Below, in pieces: positions 41,192 through 52,795 of a stretch of DNA of 64,000 nt; position 1 is the first letter of the stretch; each line of letters begins with the position of its first letter. The stretch spans positions 24,366,627-24,430,626 of the forward strand of contig OU862922.1 of the NCBI GenBank assembly GCA_917880885.1, given 5' to 3'. The notes under the pieces were generated by a model that saw nothing but the letters and a program-made list of their open reading frames with translations, was not told where the DNA came from and made no database searches. The translations under genes were made by a program, and so were the position numbers. The stretch is from Limnephilus marmoratus (lineage: Eukaryota > Arthropoda > Insecta > Trichoptera > Limnephilidae).

Positions 41192-41551
41192 AATAAACAA
41201 AAATTTTAACAAAACAAAAAACGACTTCAAAAAATGCACTAAAAAGTAAAAAAAAATAATTTCGTATTCTTCTACAACTTTATAATCAACTTACCTTTTC
41301 TACTCATCAAAATGTAGGTACGATTGTTATTTTTGGAGTCGGTGTCAACCAAGGTACCCGCGGCCCGGCGTGTTCACTTGACAGCTCCTCTCCCGCCGAC
41401 ACCGACTCCAAAAATAACAATCGTACGTACATATTGATGAGTAGAAAAGGTAAGTTGGTTATAAAGTTGTAGAAGAATACGAAAATATTTTTTTACTTTT
41501 TAGCGCATTTTTTGAAGTTGTTTTTTTGTTTTGTTAAAATTTTTGTTTATT
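41192..41551. repeat. Foldback with ~154-bp arms
   Basis: Left arm 41192-41346 and right arm 41398-41551 mirror one another with about 90 percent identity (AAAATTTTAACAAAACAAAA, ACTTACCTTTTCTACTCATC, CGATTGTTATTTTTGGAGTC). The 51-bp spacer is GC-rich (CCCGCGGCCCGGCGTG). Confidence 0.8.
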
Positions 41552-42886
41552 GGTAGCAATCACGCACACAGACGAGGATATATACGAACTTTTCTGAAAT
41601 TTTACGAAATTAAATCACTTATAAATAAAGAAATGTCGGCCTTACCAACTCCTGACTCGGCTCAGTATCGTAGTATCGTAGCGCGGTTGATTCGGATTAA
41701 TGGGCAGGAAGGTCCAAACCTCAGTCAAACCAAAAAGTAAACAATTGAAGATAGACGTACTAAATTAAAAAATCTTCGTTTTTAAGGGTTGATTTTTTTG
41801 GATTATATTATTATGAATTTTTGCTGTCGTCCTTCCAATATTTGGTGTATACCTAATGGTGAGCATCGTTGCCTTCCAAACACTTGAAGTAGATTAGATT
41901 CTCGGTCGTGGATATTTATTTTAATTTAAAAAAAATATATTTGAATACTACTTATTGTTTTACTAATACACAAAATTGAATTGTTTTTTATGTCTATTTT
42001 ATATCCCTTGATTTTACACAGGTCTGCGCTAGTAGGTACCTACTGTATAACAATTAGACACAAATAAAACTAAACGTTAACGTAAACAAATAAAAAATAT
42101 TTTTTAATTAAATACATCCATTTGTATGTGACATCCGATCGAGCTGAAACTCGGCCCTTGGGTTGATTTTTATAAAATTGACGCTATACAAATTATCACA
42201 ATATTATTATTATTAAACCGTTTTTTATTTTATTTTCATTTCACGTTGTGTTTTTTTTGTTGTGTTTATTTTTGTTGTGTTTTTTTTTAGATTTTAAAGA
42301 AATAGTTAGGTATCTACAAAGTTTTTTTTTAAATTTTTTCATTAAAACTGCAAAGTTCGTCCAAACAATCTCTAAAATTTCCAAATTCATACTTACCCAC
42401 ATACCAACAAACGTGTTATAAATTTTACATAACTGAAAACAACAATTTACCCTACGCCTTACCTTAATGTTTGTTTATCGGTTGCGTAAATTTAAAACAC
42501 GTGTATTAGGTACTGTTTTACAAAAAATTAAATTGTGCCGGTTATTTTTATTCTTTCGTTCGTTGCTTCATTTATCGAGATTAAACTGTTACGCTCGAAT
42601 TCGTAAATACTTATGGTAAAAAACAGTATGATTTTTTTAAACAAAAAAAACGGTGTTGAAAAAATGTATTTAAATTAAATTATTAATAGTCCCAGTTGCG
42701 GAGAGATTTTCCCAATCCATGACTTTAACCGTCAGAACAGTTTATTTTCCGGTGTTTTTTTCGTACCAAAATGTTGAGAAAGATGCATAAAACGTAGATA
42801 CCTACATAAAATTGGTTTGTGATTGTTCGTGTACGATATCAAACAATTTTGAAATTGAATTGATTTGCCTGTAATTTCAGGTCAAT

Positions 42887-43120
42887 GTAACACGGTCGAT
42901 CGATAAAGGATTTATCGTCAATGTAGGTAACTTGTCATCTTTCGCGAGCATAACTGCAGATCGCCAACGAACCTTTAAGAGAAAGAGTTACAACGATTAA
43001 GAGTTCTTAATTTATTTGTCTTGAACTGTTTTTTATACGTTAGCGATCTGCAGTTGTGCTCGGAAACGATGAGAAGTTATCGACATTATCGATAAATCCT
43101 TTATCGATCGACCGTGCTAC
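42887..43120. mobile_element. MITE with ~85-bp inverted ends
   Basis: Left GTAACACGGTCGATCGATAA and right (inverted) GTAGCACGGTCGATCGATAA continue through AGGATTTATCG, AACTTSTCATC and AACTGCAGATCGCYAACG. 234 bp, no clear target duplication, no gene. Confidence 0.7.
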
Positions 43121-43377
43121 ACCCTGGTTATTTACCTGCCAAAATGATCTACCTAGGAAAGCTCCGGTAGAAAAATAAAAAAAATAGTCTTAAATTACCT
43201 ATAATAAAATCAAAAAGAAAAACTGATGAATAGGTGTTTATAAAAATGCATCTAGGAATGATTAAGAGGAAATACTAGCTGCGTTTTTCCATACAAACGT
43301 ATTCCCCGTTTATCTCTCTGGATTTTGACCCTAGAGCAAAATTTTTTTTTACATAATATAGATATCGACCACTAGCG

Positions 43378-43530
43378 TGTCGGTACGTTTTGCTTTTTTT
43401 GATAATTTACTTCTTATAGAAGTTAGGACCTTCCAAAAATGAATAAAATTGCCTAATTTAAACGCCGTCAAAAAACGTTCAGTATACAAACTAAACAATG
43501 TATTTTGAAAAAAAGCAAAACGTACCGACA
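43378..43530. mobile_element. Short inverted-repeat element
   Basis: Perfect 23-bp inverted ends TGTCGGTACGTTTTGCTTTT... at 43378-43400 and 43508-43530, 107 bp apart. Small MITE or the inner ends of a larger decayed one. Confidence 0.55.
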
Positions 43531-43914
43531 TAGAATATTTTCTTTTAATACAGTTAGTGAAAAAAAAATTTAAAATCGGTCCAGTTTTGGAGAAGAAAAA
43601 TGGGGAATACAAAACATCGATTTCGAAGATTTTATTTAGGTATTTTCGGCCCGACGTGCAGGTGTCCCTTTCGCTCAGTTCTCCTGGGGGGGCCGGGGAA
43701 CGAGGGTGTTGACAAATACATATAAAGCGAAGTAGTGATGTAACGAATTTTATCGGTAGACTAGTGTTGTCCTTGCCCGAGTAATCGATATTTTTTATTC
43801 GTTTTTTTTTCTGTTCAGTGACTCATCGCGGTATACCAATACTGACCGAGCTTTCATACTAAAATTGTGCAAAATTAAAATTGTTTATGTCAAGTACTAT
43901 AATAAATTTTTAAT

Positions 43915-44270
43915 TTGGGAGGCGTTATAGGTACCATCGCCCCGGGAACCATTTATTGGATACCAACACCCCCGCCACTTGGTCACCCCAAGTGGTCCGC
44001 TATGTTTGGTGACTGAGCATGGGTTCCCGGGTTCACGGGTAAGGTCTGCATGGGTTTTGGTGGCGGATGATTTTGTCCACTTACTGCGTGGCGGGCCGGA
44101 TTGGGAGAAACTGGAAGTGGGAGATCTTTTGATCTCTACAGCCGGACTCTCTCCACCATCATTTCATACTTTTACCTACCCAGAAATTCCTCTCCTTCCT
44201 TTCATTAAAAATATCCTCTACACAGCTTCTCCAATGACTTTGCTATACTATAAGGGTATTTAACTTAAAA
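43915..44270 (+). repeat. SINE-like repeat S, copy 4
   Basis: TTTGGGAGGCGTTATAGGTA, CGCCCCGGGAACCATTTATT, GGTCACCCCAAGTGGTCCGC, CCCGGGTTCACGGGTAAGG, ACTGCGTGGCGGGCCGGATT, TTTTGATCTCTACAGCCGGA. The 3' hairpin is degraded. Confidence 0.7.
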
Positions 44271-44406
44271 ATAATTTTTATATTTCATTTTATATGTATA
44301 ATTGCATTTTGTGATATTTTTAAGTAATTAATCACCTCTCCCTTTAATATTTTATCTATAATTCTCATATGCCTATACTTGTTTGTCTTTTAATATTAAT
44401 CTTATC

Positions 44407-44480
44407 CTGACGAAGAGAATACTCTGTTTTCGAAATATGTTGATAATATTGATTACATAAAGCTGTTTTTACAAAGTTAT
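44407..44480 (+). mobile_element. Penelope-type 3' end with hammerhead-like motif
   Basis: CTGACGA, A, stem GAGAA/TTTTC (one GU) with loop TACTCTG, GAAAT (44407-44435), then CATAAAGC and TTTACAAAGTTATTT, as at the ends of 25105-25310. Confidence 0.5.
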
Positions 44481-45316
44481 TTGTTCTCATTTAACTAAAA
44501 ATGACGCCACAAAGATTGGACCCATTTGCAGCATTTCAAGCTGGGTCGCCATAACCAATTCGTTTGTGCAATTTCAATCAATGCATTTCTGTGTTTCTCG
44601 AGAACCCTTCTATGGGCTTACACGTCATTAGTACTTTTACGCCAGTTTTTTAAACATTTGTGGTCAAAAACATCCAAGTAGTGTAGTTTTGTAGCTCTAG
44701 CACATATGAAGCTGTATGACTTTTTATTATGGTATAATTATTATTATGCATATATCCAATTGTATATCCGCATATACATTATTTGGCTTAATATAGTAAC
44801 TATGTTATTTTCCACATCAAGTATATAATAAATAGATGCAAGAATGTTTTTTTTGATAAATTAATAACGTATAAAAAATATATATATTTATTCTCAAAAC
44901 TCTTGAGAAAATATCGTCGTTGCATTCACAAAATATCCCATGTGAGGTTTTCGACCAAATTTTTTTTTGTTTACACCATTTGATTCACCACGGTTTCCTA
45001 AATAATCTGACAAATATATCCCATTTTTCAAAAATTCATCTTTTTAATCATTTTAGAGGCAACTCTGACCATTACTTGTAATTAATGGTAATTATTTTAA
45101 AAAATATACTACATATACTACAGAAATATAAAAAAATATAAAATTATAAAATTAAATCCCTATATACTACAGAAATATAAAAAAAATATAAAACTATAAA
45201 ATTAAAATGAGAAAAAAAGTCTTTTTGTGTGCAAGAATTCGTATTATTTTTTTAACTCAAATTTGTCGCACATAAATTAAAATTACCCAAAGAAATGTTT
45301 TTTTAATAATATACAC

Positions 45317-45392
45317 ACAGCATCCCCAAAGATGACCTAGGCCCTCAGAGAAATTATTTTCCTCAGGGCCTCCTGTGTGGAGCTCATATAAA
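45317..45392 (+). repeat. LINE-A/S 3' end fragment
   Basis: CACAGCATCCCCAAAGATGA, GGCCCTCAGAGAAATTATTT, TCCTCAGGGCCTCCTGTGTG, GAGCTCATATAAAA. Only the shared 3' hairpin region is present. Confidence 0.7.
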
Positions 45393-45394
45393 AA

Positions 45395-45843
45395 AATAAT
45401 AATAATCTCAACAATCTAAAAAGAGTATACTATGCACTAATCCAGTCATTAATTCAATATGGAATTATTGCATGGGGGGGGGGGGGTCATACAACAATAT
45501 TCTAACCCCGATCAAAGTAATCCAGAAACTAATCATTAAAGTAATCCTAAAGAAACCCTCCACTTATCCAACAGAAACGCTTTTCGCAGATTTCACGGTG
45601 CCTCGAGTAGAGAATATCTTCAAGAAAAATGCAATTACCCAAATTTACAAAGATAATATCATCAAAAAATTTTAAACTAAAATCAAAAAGATATGAAGAT
45701 AACATCAAAATACCAAAATTTAATACCAAACTAATGCAAAACAATTACATCTATTTAGGAATAAAGTTTTTCAACAACCTTCCCATTGAAATAAAAAAAA
45801 CCAAAGACATCAATAAACTGAAACTCAAACTTCATCAGGAATA
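45395..45843 (+). pseudogene. LINE C-terminal remnant
   Basis: Reads LKRVYYALIQSLIQYGIIAW, a G-run insertion, NILTPIKVIQKLIIKVILKK and PSTYPTETLFADFTVPRVEN to a stop at about 45673; a frameshift then gives YIYLGIKFFNNLPIEIKKTK and DINKLKLKLHQE with TAA at 45844. Order and motifs (LIQYGI.AWG; FNNLP) are those after the RT core in Jockey/R1-like LINEs. Two lesions. Confidence 0.75.
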
Positions 45844-45849
45844 ATTAAC

Positions 45850-47579
45850 TAAATAATTACCTGTTTTTCTCATTCTTTCTATTTATTATTAATCTATATT
45901 CACCTCTATTTTATTTAGATTTTTCGAATTTCTCCCAAGTGCACAATATTTTAGTATGTAACCGTATCCTATGTATGTACACCATATGTAATTTATATAA
46001 CTCCACTGTACAATTATACATCTATATTAAATATTAAAATATATATATTTTCTTCAATATTAACTCAGTAGGTAAAGCAAAAATATTTTTTTAATATTTC
46101 TATTTAACTGTCAAAAAATTACCAAAAAATTAAGTTGCATCCAAAATCATACGAAATTCATTTTTTTAAGACCAATATTTCGTAATTTGAAACAAAAATA
46201 AATAAAATAAAACATCAGCACAAGATATTTTCTCTACCTTTTGCTAAAAAAATACATTTTCAATTTATTTGGGTGTTTTGGTCACAAATCCAAATTTAAC
46301 CCCCCCCCCCCCCCCTCGGCTATTTGTTAGCTTTGGGAACAACTCATATCGATCTTGTGTCTCCCTTACTATTATGTTGAGAAATAAGTTTTAAACGGTG
46401 TTCGAAAGAGAAAGAGAAAATATCAAACTTTATATTCAAATTCAAAAGTTAACCACAAAATAATGGAATTGTACACCTTTATAAAACCAAAGTTTATGAA
46501 ACTTATGGAATTTTGTATCTATTAATTATTTTTACATGAAACAATAAAAAAGTGAGGTGACGGAAATGTTAACAATACATTTGTGTAATAAATATGTACG
46601 TGTTTTTATTTTTTTCGTTATCAGTAATTTTAGTTAGAAAAAACGTAAGATGAGTCATTTTAAAAAAAATTATGTGTGCGTTCAAAATTTTTATATTCGA
46701 AAAGCAAAGGTTTATTTCGGATTTCAAAATTTAAAAGCGTATTTCATCGCCTTTCAAAAACAATTTTTAGTTTTCGGATACTATCAGAAATATTCCATTT
46801 ATTTGGATTTTATTGCAAAGCGGAAATATTTCGACCTTATGAAAAAATATGCCCGAGGCCTGAGGGATATGGGTCCTATGAGAAAGGTCAAGTTGCCTTT
46901 CCTACGTTTGCTACACAAAATATCATATGTGCATAAAAAGTGCGCACAAAAATCCTGAATGCAAAATTTAAGAAAAAATTGTCGGTTTTAATAAAAAAAT
47001 GTATATTAAGCCCACTTGTTTTCACCCAAACATGGTATCAAAAATAACTCTACAATTAATGAAAATAAATAAAAATATGGGTCCCCAATTTTTTTTTTTC
47101 GGTTTTTTTTTATTATGTATCCTAATATTCTAAAATACCCACAGGATATTTTGTGCGCGCAACAACGATAAGTAGCTATAATAGCATATTCATAGGACGC
47201 TTACAATAGGACGCCCCTGCGAGCGGTCTTGTCTCTACACATTTGCAGATTGGAACATGCATGGTCGGCAGAAATAATAATTCGACACGGGTGAAGCGCG
47301 TAGCCCACACACACAAGGCCTGCATTCACTCACACATCTATAGCGCGATTCTGACTACTGTCAGAGAGTGAAATAAAAGAGATTTTTTAAAATACCTATT
47401 CATAAATGTTCGCAGCGACCGGCAGCGCTCTTAATTCTAAAAATCAGCACAGCATTTGTGTTTTTATACGAGGTTTAACGCTACAAAAAATGTGACCAGC
47501 CGTAAATTTTTCCGATCAAAAGATTTAGTTTTTATCCTTGAAAATATGATTAGATACTTATAAATATATTTTTAAGGGT
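45850..47579. other. No gene; C-run fragment and low-complexity frames
   Basis: A run of about 18 C at 46301-46317 with flanking AACCCC may be the core of a decayed G/C-run MITE. The 102-codon frame 46650-46958 is lysine/phenylalanine/tyrosine-rich and unrecognised. A GC-richer patch lies at 47210-47350. Confidence 0.4.
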
Positions 47580-48195
47580 GAAATGTAGATCCTGCCAATG
47601 TCTGGGAATTTAATAAAAAGGCACTTTCTAGATGAGAAAAGTGTGGAGAAGCTGAATAAAAAAATAAGGCGCGGTCGGCAAAATTGAGGGAGATACAGCC
47701 GTTTAAAGTATAAATAAAATTTTCACTTCGTGAATCGATACTACGCCATTTTGTCACTGTTATGTTGATTCACCTTAATTTCATTAAAAGGCAACTATTT
47801 GCATTGGGGGAAGTGGAAAATATTTCATTTTAAACTTCGATTACGTAAAATTAAAATTAGCTTTCGTCTTGTGATATTGTACGCCAGAATCACAAACCAT
47901 GTTACACAAACCTAGCGTAGCCGCTAAACTACTTGAAAACTGGAATGTTTTTCTTGCCTTGACGCGAGTAGGCGTTATAAAGGGGCACTTTCTTTTTTTA
48001 GGTTAGTGACAATATGGCGGGCGGACTGACAGTATCGGTTCGCGAAGTGAAATTTTATTTATACTTTGAACGGCTGTAGCTCCCTCAATTTTGCCGAGCG
48101 CGCCTTAATTTTTTTTATTCAGCTTCTCCACACTTTTCTCATCTAGAAAGTGCCTTTTTATTAAATTTCCAGACATTGGCAGGATCTGCATTCCT
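47580..48195. mobile_element. Foldback element with ~185-bp inverted ends
   Basis: Arms 47580-47760 and 48001-48195 share GATCCTGCCAATGTCTGG, AAAAAGGCACTTTCTAGATG, AGAAAAGTGTGGAGAAGCTG, CGGCAAAATTGAGGGAG and TACAGCCGTT at over 90 percent by eye. The 240-bp centre is AT-rich. No transposase frame. Confidence 0.8.
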
Positions 48196-48708
48196 CCTTT
48201 TTTTAATTGTCAGTTTTATGTGTGGAAAAATCTGAACGTAGACTCTTTCAGAATCGACAAAAAAAAATGATGTTTTTTTTTTATAAAAATAAAATGTTAT
48301 TTATACCTCGAAGCGCGGGAACATCATGTAGCTACCTGGATAAAATAATATGTTATACATCAATCGTAGGTAAAAATGTGCAGGTTGGCCGGTCCTATTA
48401 TACGGTTATAAAATACACAATTACCGGTTTATCATTGCCATTATCAGGTTGACGTGTTGCCTTTGCGGTATAATTTCCTTTGTGAGGCGCTACGTTGAAT
48501 TTGCATGTGAAATAAACGCAGCATCATTTATATTATGGACTAATTGGAGGGGGAAATCACAAATACAGAGCACAACATCAAAAATGGAGGTGTTGGCAAT
48601 CCCAAATAATAATAACATGCTACAATCAACAAGTTGTGACACCTAACTAACCAAACTAGGAAAATGGAATAAAATATGGCACCTTATTAATGTATTGTGT
48701 AGGGTTCC

Positions 48709-49250
48709 ATGACAGTTCATCCTGCGACAATTCATCCGGCGACAGTTCATCCTGCGACAGTTCATCCGGCCGACAGTTCATCCTGCCGACAGTTCATCCT
48801 GCCGACAGTTCATCCTGCCGACAGTTCATCCTGCCGACAGTTCATCCCGCCGACAATTCATCCGGCAACAATTCATCCTGCCTGATCATTTAGAAGATTT
48901 TTTCTTCAAGTAAGTATGCAAAGAGGATATACGGCCGTACGACCTAACCTAACCTAACCTAACCTAACCTAACCTATTTAGTAAAAATATTTTTACAGCG
49001 GATTTCCACTCAAGATGCCTTCAGATATAAGTATATCGATTTTGGTTGTACGGCCGTATATCCTCTTTGCATACTTACTTAATAAAAATCTTCTAAATGA
49101 TCAGACAGGATGAATTGTCGCCGGATAAGTTGTCGGCGGGATGAACTGTCGGCAGGATGAACTGTCGGCAGGATGAACTGTCGGCCGGATGAACTGTGGC
49201 AGGATGAACTGTCGCCGGATGAATTTGTCTCAGGACGAATTGTCGGGTCA
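48709..49250. mobile_element. Foldback element of inverted minisatellite arrays round a TTAGG repeat
   Basis: Left array (48709-48880): about ten units of CCGACAGTTCATCCTGC (16-17 bp). Right array (49100-49250): the same unit inverted (GGCAGGATGAACTGTCGG). Inside each lies a shared TGATCATTTAGAAGATTTTT and a perfect 33-bp arm (48908-48940, 49048-49080) containing AGAGGATATACGGCCGTAC. The 107-bp centre holds CCTAA repeats. Frames over the arrays are repeat shadows. Confidence 0.85.
48943..48976 (+). repeat. Interstitial telomeric repeat (CCTAA)6
   Basis: Six exact CCTAA units and one partial; the complement is TTAGG, the telomeric unit of most insects. It is just inside the left arm of the foldback at 48709-49250. 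Confidence 0.85.
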
Positions 49251-49719
49251 CCATTGTGTAGGTACCTACTACAGATACGCATTACTATGTGTCAAAGCTT
49301 TATAGAATGAGACAAAGATATATTTGAAAGAGACAATATGAAACACGTGGGAACGAAGGGTTGCCTTTCAACTCTTGGATAGCACGCCGAGCGCAGTTGT
49401 TTTCTGTCATACTATGGAATTAAGTAAGTTTGAAGAAATCTGTCTAGGTAACTAATAATACATATCTTTCAAATCGTAGATATTATCCAGCAAAAGATCT
49501 CCTGCGACGGACACGGAGGTTTAGTAGGCACCTTAGCTACAAAATTAACTAAATGGATATTTCATATTTAACCAAAATTTCAAGGACACACCCATGGGAA
49601 TAGTCGAATATAGTACCTAATCTAATATATTATCTCACAGAAATCTTCTCTCCTTAGTTGGTAGTTTATTTCTTGTAATTAATCATAATATTGCGCAAAA
49701 ATTTGGTTCTATTTATCAT

Positions 49720-50345
49720 TTTAACAGTTTTTAGGTCGTTTTACCGCTATTTGACCATTTTAACTGTTTTGACGTTTTAGACCATTTTGACATTATAGAC
49801 TATTTGTTTATTTCAACAATTTTTGATTTTTTACCATTTTGGTGTTATTTGTCTATTTTAACAGTTATGCAATAACTTTTTTCTATTCGTCTATTTTGAC
49901 AGTTTCTAACTTTTTTCTGTTTGTCTATTTAGAGTTATTTGTCTATTTTAACAGTTGCTGCCTTTTTTCTATTTGCCTATTTTAACAGTATGTGACTTTT
50001 TTCTATTTGTTTATTCTAACAGTTTCTGACTTTTTTCTATTTGTTTTTTTTAACAATTTCCGACTTTTTTTTCTAATTGTCTATTAGTTTCTGACTTTTT
50101 ACTATTTGTATGTTTTGACAGTTTGTAACTTTTGACACTAATTGTCCATTTTAGCAGTATTTTAATTTTTAAACGATTTTGATGCTAATTGTCGATTTTG
50201 ACAGTTTTTAAATTTGTAGACAGTTTATGACTTTTTAAACCATGTTGGTGCTGTTTGTTCTTTTTTACCGTATTTAACGTTTTAGGAGTTATTTGTCGTT
50301 TTTATCATTAAGTATTTGACGTTTTAGACAATTTGGTACTAAATG
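49720..50345 (+). repeat. Degenerate AT-rich tandem repeat
   Basis: About 15 units of 35-45 bp round TTGTCTATTTTAACAGTTTC and TGACTTTTTTCTATT. Units vary by insertion and substitution, most alike at 49860-50100. Confidence 0.65.
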
Positions 50346-50620
50346 CTACGATTGTGAGTTAATGTCTACTCCAGGAGATAAAGAGGTTACGTTATCAGTA
50401 TAATTTCGAAAACAACAGGTAAATATTATGTACGTTATCACTACCTATCACAATGGGAGATAAAAACCTCAAAATATTCGTGGATACAAGTATAACTACT
50501 ATTTAAACCTACTTATATTTTGACATCGGCAGATGTTATTGTAAATGTGTAATACTTTCTATGGAATTCCCGATATACTTATATGAGTCAAAACAGCTGT
50601 TATGTGTAATAATAAATTTA

Positions 50621-50621
<1 letters not shown>

Positions 50622-50652
<31 letters not shown>
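50622..50652 (+). repeat. (TA)n microsatellite
   Basis: About 14 TA units in a row. Confidence 0.9.
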
Positions 50653-50655
<3 letters not shown>

Positions 50656-50659
50656 TATT

Positions 50660-51645
50660 TATGAAATTACTAATATGATATATGACATGTGCAGGCTATG
50701 CGTGAGTAATGATCTAAAAATGGTAAACTCCAATCATTTAGTCAGGACGGTTTGTTTCGCAGAGTTGAAACAACCCGAGTGTACCAAATAAATGCAATAA
50801 TATTATATAAGACATCGATGAGTTTATGTTAATACTTGATACATCAATATTATTATAAAATATTGTGTTCTTGAAATATGTTTCTATGATATGTTTCTAT
50901 AATCTAGACTGGTGAAGAAGATTAAAATAATTAATTTCACCTGTAGAGATAACTTGTGACCAAAGCACTTACAAAGTTCAATGTGATGTTCAAACAAAAA
51001 CATGTTTTAAATTCGTTAAAAATACATGCTCAATAACTCAATTTCTCAGCATTTTCGCACCAGATTTAAATGTCCGGGTTAAATTTTCCCCCCAAAAAAA
51101 AAAAACCCTTTCACACACTTCCCCAAATGATCATCTAGTCAATCCACGCTATGTAATTTCACTATATAAGTATTATAAATACAAAACAATACAAGAACAA
51201 CATGTCAACCTACCAGATACCAAATGGGAAAATAATTCATATCAGAGGGTTCGGCTCTGTGGAACTCCTAATTGGACCTATAAATCCTACTGATCCCTCA
51301 ATACAAATATTTAAAAAATCTTTTGTAATCCTACATGTATTTAAAATGACTGATTTTAGCTTTTTTATATATAAATTCTTTGACAAATCTAAAATGCCCA
51401 ATTTTGAATGAGAGACCTAGGTATAATGCCAGTAGCCGAAATAACAAATGTAATTTGAAAATTTCATTAAAATAACACTAATTATTAATGTTTAAATTTC
51501 ATAAAAACATTCACTTCTTCAAACAGAGCAAACTTATTTCGTGGCACTATTTTAATCCGAAATAAATAAAATACTTAGTTTTAACCACTTTTATATTATT
51601 TAAATTTTTAAATAACAAACACTGAATTCCGAATTTCTTCCGATT
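50660..51645. other. No gene recognised
   Basis: AT-rich. The 69-codon frame 51202-51411 is not recognisable. An A run lies at 51096-51106. Confidence 0.45.
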
Positions 51646-51649
51646 TGTA

Positions 51650-52045
51650 ACGTATTTTCATTGAACACTATATGTTTTTTAGTTCTTTAAAAATTGTATG
51701 TTATTTTTTTAAGATAATATCTATACATTTGCTCAGCCGAAATTCCCTCGAAAAAATCGCAAAGTTTGCTCCGAAAATGATGAAAAACACATTTTGTTCT
51801 GCTGTTTAAAATATTAAAGGAATGAAAAAATTCACAGTGTATCTATAAATGTTACTTTAAATATTTGCCGAGAGATTTTGCTCTATTTTAAACGAGACGT
51901 GTTTTATTAAATAATTTCAAAAAAATTTCTTATTTATAATCGTTTTTTAATATTAGCGCGCTCCCTCTAACATTCGTTTTTAAATATCTTCAAATAATAT
52001 CTTCTTCTTTTTGCACGATTACAAATACGGAACCGCGATGCTTAC
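51650..52045 (-). mobile_element. TTAA-type MITE family, diverged copy
   Basis: Shares in order with 55690-56287: GATAATATCTA.ACATT, AATTCCCTC, AAAAATCGCAAAG.TTGCTCC, AAAAAATTCACAGTGT, TTTTGCTCTATTTTAAACGA, GTGTTTTATTAA, AACATTCGT. The ends are not preserved. Confidence 0.6.
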
Positions 52046-52379
52046 TTCATCGGTGTTTACTTAAAACTAATTACAACAATAGACTTAAATGTGTCAACGG
52101 ATAGGCGGTAGTGGGAAGGGAGGGGAGTGATTGGACGTAATTTACAAACGGAACAAATTTTTAATAACGGGTCGTGTAAAAATATTTTTTCCTTATTTAA
52201 AATATCTAAACTCATCTTAACACTCTTTATAATTTATAATTAGAAAGATTTCGAGTGTGTCTAAATGCACACCATTAACAAAACTTTATCCAAAGCATAG
52301 ACCGCTCAGCACAGGATCACCTAGCGCGGAGGACTACGAATATAATTTCTATTTTATATATACATATACCAAAGAGGCC

Positions 52380-52770
52380 GTTAAAGTATTACGTAACGCA
52401 CTTGGGGGGAGGGGGTGTCTTGTGAAACGTTACTGTGCGTTACCGTGGGGGAAGGGGGGTTCGAACAACGCGTTACGTAACATTTTTTTCTTTATTTAGA
52501 TTAAAAAAAATAGGGAATTAAAATATTCCAAGTTGGCAACCCTTTTCGTTCTCGAAATCTCTTGTTTTATTTATTACCGCAAACGCGATTAAAACAAGAA
52601 AAAAGGTATTTTCCAGTACTTTGCGCAACTATATTGTGACTTTCTGGTAAAAATTGTCACTTGGGCGTTACGTAACGTTTAGGAGGGGGGGGGGGGTACA
52701 CAAAAACGTTACGGCGCGTTACATGAGGGGAGGGTGGGAAGGGGTGGGGGGAGGTCAAAAATCTTCAAAA
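52380..52770. repeat. GTTACGTAAC-rich G-run repeat
   Basis: Contains GGCCGTTAAAGTATTACGTA, GCGTTACGTAAC, GGCGTTACGTAACG and ACGTTACGGCGCGTTAC with G runs between (GGGGGGAGGGGG; a run of 11 G). The plan, a palindromic tip then a G run, parallels the Harbinger MITEs here. The boundaries and target duplication could not be set. Confidence 0.5.
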
Positions 52771-52795
52771 ATTGCTTTACAATAAATTTGGACAA

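Noticed and set aside
46650..46958. 102-codon plus frame rich in Lys, Phe, Tyr
   Set aside because: Another overlapping frame is open too; low complexity, no domain and no splice or promoter support.
48690..48893. CRISPR-like array
   Set aside because: Units of 16-17 bp are contiguous without spacers, in an insect genome; it is a minisatellite in a foldback.
48690..49282. Ser/Cys-rich secreted peptide frames on both strands
   Set aside because: They are translations of the minisatellite unit, mirrored by the inverted array.
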